From Paludibacteraceae bacterium (lineage in GTDB: Bacteria; Bacteroidota; Bacteroidia; Bacteroidales; Paludibacteraceae), in assembly GCA_017630395.1 (NCBI GenBank), contig JAGBVI010000011.1, forward strand, positions 1-38,297: DNA of 38,297 bases, in the 5' to 3' direction. The position numbers and the translations under genes were made by a program. The notes beneath the pieces are model-generated. The model did no database searches, was not told the origin of the DNA, and was given only the letters and a program-made list of their open reading frames with translations. Positions 33,541-38,297 of this stretch are shown here, piece by piece; positions within the stretch are counted from its first letter, which is position 1; the number at the start of each line of letters is the position of its first letter.

Positions 33541-34239
33541 ATGAAAAAGATTTTTGATTTATTGTTCGTATCTATTTTTGCTATTGTTGGATTTGTTTCC
33601 TGCGATTCAAAAAAAGAAGATACAACTGTAGATGAGGATAATTCAGGCTACTCCATTTCAACGGATGTTCTGGATTCAATAGCATTATTACCCAATTCAA
33701 AAACGTTGAGTGTTGATATTATGGAGGCTTTGTCAGCCAGAAGAACAGAACGTGCATTCTCAAACGACAATTTAACCAATCAACAAATTGCTGATTTGTT
33801 GTGGGCTGCGAATGGTGTGAATAGAGCAGGGGGTGGGAAACGTACGGCTCCATCTGCTCGTAATGCTCAAGAAATTGATGTATATCTATTTACCCCTGTT
33901 GCTATCTATCGTTATGAGGCGGTTTCCCACTCTTTGAAATTGGTGAAAGAGGGAGATTATCGAACTTCGGCAGGTACTCAACCATTCTATGCAGCAGCTT
34001 CTGTAGCCATCTCTTTGGTGGTTGACTTCGATAAGATGGAGGGATTTGATGAAGAGGCAAAAGCCTTTTATTCTGCAACGGATGTCGGATATGTGAGTCA
34101 AAATATTTATCTCTATTGTGCTGCTGAAAATTTGGGAACTGTTGTCTGTGGAAGTGTCGATAGAGAGGCAGTTGCCAACTTGTTGGGTATTCAAAATGGA
34201 AAAGTATTGTTGTCTCACGCAATCGGAGTGCTAAATTAA
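33541..34239 (+). CDS. Nitroreductase-family lipoprotein (SagB-type)
   Basis: 232 residues. A lipoprotein signal peptide ends in the lipobox GFVSC (Cys21), followed by acidic and Lys residues (DSKKEDTTVDED) that may act in surface export. The FMN-binding nitroreductase fold starts at ALSARRTERAFSNDNL, with ADLLWAANGVNR, KRTAPSARNAQEIDVYLF, VGYVSQNIYLYCAAENLGTVV and a C-terminal GVLN. SagB-like oxidoreductases act on peptides or small molecules; here no cyclodehydratase partner is present. The substrate is unknown. The gene is flanked by repeat A8 upstream and a terminator downstream. Confidence 0.88.
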   Translation: MKKIFDLLFVSIFAIVGFVSCDSKKEDTTVDEDNSGYSISTDVLDSIALLPNSKTLSVDIMEALSARRTERAFSNDNLTNQQIADLLWAANGVNRAGGGKRTAPSARNAQEIDVYLFTPVAIYRYEAVSHSLKLVKEGDYRTSAGTQPFYAAASVAISLVVDFDKMEGFDEEAKAFYSATDVGYVSQNIYLYCAAENLGTVVCGSVDREAVANLLGIQNGKVLLSHAIGVLN

Positions 34240-34321
34240 GGTGCTTTCTAAGTGATATCAGAGGAATTGGAAATCAGCTTTAGACGGTAGTTGTTACCAC
34301 TAAATCTAATTGGATAATCTT

Positions 34322-34358
34322 TGGGGAATGGTTTTGGAAATCATTCCTCATTTTTTTT
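34322..34358 (+). terminator. Terminator after the nitroreductase gene
   Basis: GGGGAATG pairs with CATTCCTC (one wobble) around GTTTTGGAAAT, followed by a run of eight T. Confidence 0.8.
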
Positions 34359-34404
34359 GATGAGCCCAATTTAAAAGAGTTGTCTAAAAATATTCTCATA
34401 AATA

Positions 34405-34435
34405 TTTGCGAAAAAAATTCTTTTTGTTACATTTG
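34405..34435 (+). promoter_or_regulatory. Promoter of the wza-wzc capsule operon
   Basis: TTTG (34405-34408), exactly 19 bases, then TACATTTG (34428-34435): a perfect TTTG-N19-TAnnTTTG promoter, 35 bases before the first capsule gene. Confidence 0.8.
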
Positions 34436-34470
34436 TGTAATAGGAGTTTAGTAATAATTAACGAATTTCA

Positions 34471-35307
34471 ATGAAAGTAGTGTTTAATAATATAAATATA
34501 TTTAAGAAAGGAATTTTCTTGCTTCTTTGTGGTATGTTTTTGCTTTTGATGTCATGTTCGACAAAAAAAAGTTTGGCCTATTTGCAAGAAGAGAGTGGTG
34601 ATTCTACTATGGTCGTGGCAGCTCAAGAGTTGTATGATGCAAGAATTAAACCTAAAGATTTGTTGACTGTCACGGTAAATACTTTTGATAGAGAAGCATC
34701 TGTTCCATTCAACTTAATGTTTCCATCCGGTTCGGCCTTGCCTCCGACAAATACTAATGGAGAGAATGCCATGCAAAAGTATTTGGTAGATAATGATGGA
34801 AATATTGATTTTCCGGTATTGGGCAAGATAAAGGTGGCAGATATGACCAAGAATCAGGTGGAAGCCTATTTGAAGGATCAATTACGTCCCTATTTAAAAG
34901 AGGAGCCGTTAATCAATGTCAGAATGGTTAACTACAAAATCTCTGTCTTGGGAGAGGTGAATAGACCTAATAGTTATACCATTACCAACGAAAAGGTGAA
35001 TGTTTTGGAGGCTTTGGCTTTAGCCGGAGATTTGACAATTTATGGGAAACGCGACAATGTAAAATTGATGCGAGAGTCTGTAGATGGGAAAAGAGAGGTG
35101 GTTGTTTTGGATTTGACCGACAAGAACCTTATTCATTCCCCTTATTTCTATTTGCAACAGAATGATGTGTTGTATGTAGAGCCTAATAAAACAAGAATGC
35201 GCAATAGTAAATATAGTGCACTGACGGGTCAAATCTTAACCGGTGTGACTGCTGCAGTGTCTGTAGCAAGCTTGATTGTAACAATCATTGCAGCTTCCGG
35301 AGATTAA
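34471..35307 (+). CDS. Wza-like polysaccharide export lipoprotein
   Basis: 278 residues. A long hydrophobic N-terminus ends in the lipobox LLMSC (Cys29), followed by STKKSLAYLQ, typical of Bacteroidetes Wza homologues. The Poly_export domain starts at YDARIKPKDLLTVTVNTFD, and an SLBB-like region follows (VLGEVNRPNSYTIT, VNVLEALALAGDLT). The C-terminus has a hydrophobic helix (GVTAAVSVASLIVTIIAASG), the place of the outer-membrane helix in Wza. It would form the outer-membrane channel for capsule or exopolysaccharide, working with the Wzc-like kinase encoded 42 bases downstream. Confidence 0.92.
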   Translation: MKVVFNNINIFKKGIFLLLCGMFLLLMSCSTKKSLAYLQEESGDSTMVVAAQELYDARIKPKDLLTVTVNTFDREASVPFNLMFPSGSALPPTNTNGENAMQKYLVDNDGNIDFPVLGKIKVADMTKNQVEAYLKDQLRPYLKEEPLINVRMVNYKISVLGEVNRPNSYTITNEKVNVLEALALAGDLTIYGKRDNVKLMRESVDGKREVVVLDLTDKNLIHSPYFYLQQNDVLYVEPNKTRMRNSKYSALTGQILTGVTAAVSVASLIVTIIAASGD

Positions 35308-35349
35308 GGGGTTGCCATTGATACAACGATTAAGGGAAAGGAGGTTTTT

Positions 35350-37671
35350 ATGACTAAGAAAGAGGAAGGTATCGACGTAAAGGATCTTTTGTATCACTTT
35401 TTGTCTAATTGGAGGGTGTTTGTATTCTCTATTGTTGTCTGTTTGGCTGTGGCTTGCATATACATCTATTATGCTATGCCTACCTATCGTGTTACGGCTT
35501 CCGTGATGGTGAGAGATGAGAAGCGTGGTGGCGATTATATAACAGAACTAACTGTCTTTGAAGATATTAATGCCTTAGCTAAATCTGCAACGGATAATGA
35601 GGTGGAGATTTTGCGTTCCAAATCTTTGGCTCGTCGTACGGTGACGGAATTGGGGCTTTATAAAAGCTATATGGGGCATTCCGGTTTCAGAAAGTATGAT
35701 TTGTATGGTCGTTCGCCAATTGTTTTGAATGATTCTCTCTTCTTAGTGAATGAGGTGACTCAACCTTATATAATTCGCATAGATCTTAGTGACCCCGAAG
35801 AGATGGATTTGACTCTTCATTGTGGCGAGGTGCAATTGGTGGATACAACATTTTCCGCTTTTCCATTGCTTTTGCACACCAATTTAGGTCCTTTAGAGTT
35901 GGTGAAAGAGTATGATTGTGAGAGTGATGAGTGCGAAGAGATCTCCATCCAATTGCAGGCTCCTATCTCTGCTGCACGTGCCTATTCAAACAATTTAACC
36001 GTTATGCCTTTTAGCAAAACTACCTCTGTAATCAATCTGAAATTGGTGACAACCAATAAAGAGAAGGGAGTTAAATTCTTGGATGGTTTGATTTCGATTT
36101 ATAATCGTATGGCGATTGATGAGAAAAATGAGTCGGCCATGAAAACGGCGATATTTATCGAGGAGCGTATCAAAATGTTGCAAGATGAGTTGGGGATTAC
36201 AGAAAAGGATTTGGAGGATTATAAACGCAAAGAGGGGTTGACCGATGTTTTCTCTAATGCCGATTTATCTTTGGCTAAAAGTGCTGAGTATGAACAGAAA
36301 AGGGTGGATAATGAGACGCAGTTGAAATTGGTTCTCTTCTTGAAAGAATATCTGAATAATGAGCAGAATCGGGGAATGGTTATCCCATCCAATGTGGGTC
36401 TTACAGATAAAGGATTGATAGAGCAAATTAATCTCTACAACAAGATGTTGTTGGAGAGGAATCGTTTGATGCAAACCACATCAGAAAATAATCCGGTGGT
36501 GGTACAACTAACCAACCAAATCAATGGTTTGTATGACAACGTGATGACTTTGGTGGATAATGTAGAATCCGGATTGAAAATTTCTCAAGAAGATCTAAAA
36601 CAGCAATTAGACAAATATAGAGGAAAGATTTATAATGTGCCTACACAACAACGTCTCTTTGAGGAGATTGAACGTCAAAGACACATTCAACAGCAACTAT
36701 TCTTGATGCTTTTGCAGAAAAGAGAAGAGAATGCTTTGGCGATGGCCGCAACGGTTAATAAAGCGAAGATTGTGGATGAGAGCGTTGCAGATAGTGTGCC
36801 GATTGCTCCTAAAAAATCGATTATCTTGTTTTTTGCTTTGATGATTGCTTTGGCAATAGCAGTGGTTTTCGTTTTGGTAAAGAGATACTTCTCGATTTAT
36901 ATTAAAAATACCAATACAATAGAGAAGGAAAATTTAACCACTTTGCCAATGGTGGCAGAGGTGCCTTATTTCTCGGAAGCCTATATTTCTAATCAAAATT
37001 TGGATACACTTCGCAAAGAGGTCTTTCGTATGTTGCGAACCAATATTCAATTTATTCTAAAGGAGAAGGAGAATAAGGTAATTTTGTTCACTTCTTACTC
37101 CTCTGGAGAGGGAAAAACCTATATAACAGCCAATACAGCTATCTCTTTTGCTTCATTAGGAAAGAAAGTAATAGCCATTGGAGCTGATATTCGTAATCCT
37201 CATTTGAAAGATTTCTTTTGCGATGAGGTGAAAGTGGGTCTGTCCAACTACTTGGCCAATACAGATTTGAGTTGTGATGATGTAATTTTGTCAACGGAGT
37301 ACGATAATTTGGATGTAATTCCTTCCGGTCCCGTACCTCCTAATCCAACCGAATTATTGTCTTTAAGTAGATTGGATGAGTTGATGGATTATCTTCGTTC
37401 TAAATACGACTATATTTTGATAGATTCTGCACCATTGTCATTGGTATCCGATACCTTGGTATTGGCTCGCGTGGCAGATATGAGTGCAATTGTGTTTAGA
37501 GCAAACTACTCGAATAAACATTGGTTCAAATCCATCAATAATTGGGTGGAAGAGGGTAGATTACCTAATTCAGCCTTGATTTTGAATGGTTTGTATGAAG
37601 AGAAATTCTTGCAACGTATTTATGCATCATACGGTTACGGATATGGTAAATACGAGTATAGATACCATTAG
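35350..37671 (+). CDS. Wzc-like polysaccharide co-polymerase and tyrosine autokinase
   Basis: 773 residues. The Wzz domain has a first transmembrane helix (VFVFSIVVCLAVACIYIYY, about 21-40), a long periplasmic coiled coil (about 240-480), and a second helix (IILFFALMIALAIAVVFVLV, about 493-512). The cytoplasmic BY-kinase has Walker A SYSSGEGKTY near 583, Walker A' IAIGADIRNP near 608 and Walker B YDYILIDSAP near 690. The C-terminal 16 residues hold seven tyrosines, the usual autophosphorylation cluster. It controls polymer length and export with Wza. Walker A' has GAD in place of the common DAD/DSD. Confidence 0.93.
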   Translation: MTKKEEGIDVKDLLYHFLSNWRVFVFSIVVCLAVACIYIYYAMPTYRVTASVMVRDEKRGGDYITELTVFEDINALAKSATDNEVEILRSKSLARRTVTELGLYKSYMGHSGFRKYDLYGRSPIVLNDSLFLVNEVTQPYIIRIDLSDPEEMDLTLHCGEVQLVDTTFSAFPLLLHTNLGPLELVKEYDCESDECEEISIQLQAPISAARAYSNNLTVMPFSKTTSVINLKLVTTNKEKGVKFLDGLISIYNRMAIDEKNESAMKTAIFIEERIKMLQDELGITEKDLEDYKRKEGLTDVFSNADLSLAKSAEYEQKRVDNETQLKLVLFLKEYLNNEQNRGMVIPSNVGLTDKGLIEQINLYNKMLLERNRLMQTTSENNPVVVQLTNQINGLYDNVMTLVDNVESGLKISQEDLKQQLDKYRGKIYNVPTQQRLFEEIERQRHIQQQLFLMLLQKREENALAMAATVNKAKIVDESVADSVPIAPKKSIILFFALMIALAIAVVFVLVKRYFSIYIKNTNTIEKENLTTLPMVAEVPYFSEAYISNQNLDTLRKEVFRMLRTNIQFILKEKENKVILFTSYSSGEGKTYITANTAISFASLGKKVIAIGADIRNPHLKDFFCDEVKVGLSNYLANTDLSCDDVILSTEYDNLDVIPSGPVPPNPTELLSLSRLDELMDYLRSKYDYILIDSAPLSLVSDTLVLARVADMSAIVFRANYSNKHWFKSINNWVEEGRLPNSALILNGLYEEKFLQRIYASYGYGYGKYEYRYH

Positions 37672-37677
37672 ACAATT

Positions 37678-37692
37678 TCTATAGAACTCACC
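37678..37692 (+). repeat. Family B end fragment after wzc
   Basis: TTCTATAGAACTCACCT matches the outer right end of B, 7 bases after the wzc stop. No other part of B is recognisable. Confidence 0.5.
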
Positions 37693-37739
37693 TATAATTT
37701 AGTTAGTGATGATTTATCATAATTTATAGAAGTTGTCTT

Positions 37740-37900
37740 AGAAGTTGATTAAATTTTATTTCGAGCCTATTTGAGAGTGATTTTTAAGATTATTTTTATT
37801 ATTCCTTTGAAGATGATAGTGGACTATTATCAAAAAAGAATAGTGAAAATAGCTTAAAAAGCGCCTCAAAGATGCCGAAAAAAAATTTAAATAGCTTCTT
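37740..37900 (+). repeat. Family A repeat, copy A9, lacking the side hairpin
   Basis: Starts AGAAGTTGATTAAATTTTAT, has the centre GATAGTGGACTATTATC, and the right arm passes from GATGCCGAAAAAAAATTTAA straight to ATAGCTTCT. The GAGAGTGAAACTC side hairpin present in other copies is missing, leaving a nearly symmetric palindrome. Confidence 0.83.
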
Positions 37901-37919
37901 ATATATTAGTCTGAAATTC

Positions 37920-37969
37920 CCGGGTCGTCGTAACGAATTTTGTTACTGACGGCCGCGAAGCGTGCCCGG
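37920..37969 (+). ncRNA. GC-rich three-way-junction fold, candidate structured RNA or element end
   Basis: CCGGGT (37920-37925) pairs with GCCCGG (37964-37969), closed by a T-G pair. Inside are two hairpins. The first has CGTC-GTAAC (37926-37934) with GTTAC (37942-37946) and GACG (37948-37951), a single bulged T and a 7-base loop. The second is CGC with GCG around GAA (37954-37962). The surroundings are very AT-rich, so this GC island stands out. No promoter or poly-T tract is seen. Identity is unknown. Confidence 0.4.
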
Positions 37970-38156
37970 AGGTGAGGTAATTGAGTGTTTGGGATTGATT
38001 TTTTGGAGATATAGAATCACTTTAGGGGTGGTTAAATTCAAAAACAAACTAAGAAGTTGCCTAAATCTTATTTATTGATTTCGGTTGTTGCCGTTGGGGC
38101 AAATCGCATTTGCTGAATTTATAGAAGTTGCCTAAAATATTTTTTCAATAAAATTT
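37970..38156. other. Intergenic region with degenerate repeat arms
   Basis: No gene. It contains AGAAGTTGCCTAAAT (about 38052) and AGAAGTTGCCTAAAATAT (about 38124), both like a family A left end. It also has a perfect hairpin GCAAATCGCATTTGC (38099-38113) and a B-like GAATTTATAG. This looks like decayed repeat material. Confidence 0.5.
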
Positions 38157-38297
38157 AGAAGTTGTTTAAATTTTATTTCGAGCATATTTGAGAGAGATTT
38201 TTAAGGTTATTTTTATTATTTTTTTGCCGTTAATAGTGGACTATTATCAAAAAAGAATAATAAAAATAGATTAAAAAGAATCTCAAAGATGCCGAAA
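38157..38297 (+). repeat. Family A repeat, copy A10, cut by the window end
   Basis: From AGAAGTTGTTTAAATTTTAT through the centre GTTAATAGTGGACTATTATC to CTCAAAGATGCCGAAA. The side hairpin and right end lie beyond the window. Confidence 0.85.

Noticed and set aside
37946-37965. Hammerhead-like core in the GC-rich fold (CTGACGG)
   Set aside because: The first core strand nearly fits CUGANGA, but the second core strand (GAAA) and the cleavage-site context are missing.

Overview
The window is an AT-rich chromosomal segment of a member of the Bacteroidetes, most likely order Bacteroidales. The evidence is the gene families (bL38/DUF4295, DUF4491, a bacterial GH3 protein, a fused ResB-CcsA protein, a lysS-gpsA-pgi run, a SagB-type nitroreductase lipoprotein), the lack of Shine-Dalgarno sequences, and several promoters of the Bacteroidetes form TTTG-N19-TAnnTTTG (clearest before rpmB, lysS and the capsule genes). 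Genus cannot be fixed from the sequence alone.

Layout. 1-145: the 5' end of a probable ISAon1-type transposase gene and what looks like the end of that element. 428-1639: a secreted, probably outer-membrane barrel protein on the minus strand. 2655-3959: cinA/pncC, then rpmB-rpmG-bL38, with a promoter inside the 3' end of cinA and a folded mRNA leader before rpmB. 4389-5834: pyruvate kinase. 6100-8381: two overlapping genes for secreted proteins, the second a CotH-family kinase-like protein. 8660-10882: fused cytochrome c synthase (minus). 11038-11349: DUF4491 membrane protein. 11673-11841: two identical tRNA-Asn genes with their own promoter and terminator. 12268-20737: PfkB/adenosine kinase, dnaE, trxA, a small coiled-coil membrane protein, a cysteine-free sirtuin, and ettA. 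20978-24146: GH3 protein and a HAD hydrolase, separated by a tandem block of repeats. 24250-25980: secreted PL1-like pectate lyase (minus). 26643-32289: MBL hydrolase and acyltransferase pair, then lysS-gpsA-pgi. 32456-34239: DedA protein and nitroreductase lipoprotein. 34471-37671: Wza-like and Wzc-like genes, the start of a probable capsule or exopolysaccharide operon that may continue past the window.

The most unusual feature is a dense set of intergenic repeats. Family A (about 180 bp, ten copies) is a long imperfect palindrome with one asymmetric side hairpin. Family B (about 200 bp) has the same architecture but different sequence. They are nested in both directions: B sits inside A in two dispersed copies about 95% identical, and A sits inside B in a tandem pair. 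No copy carries a coding region. One B end overlaps the last codons and stop of the GH3 gene. This looks like two non-autonomous, structure-driven mobile families (MITE-like or REP-like) that have inserted into each other. Two further structured RNA candidates are the rpmB leader and a GC-rich three-way-junction fold downstream of wzc.
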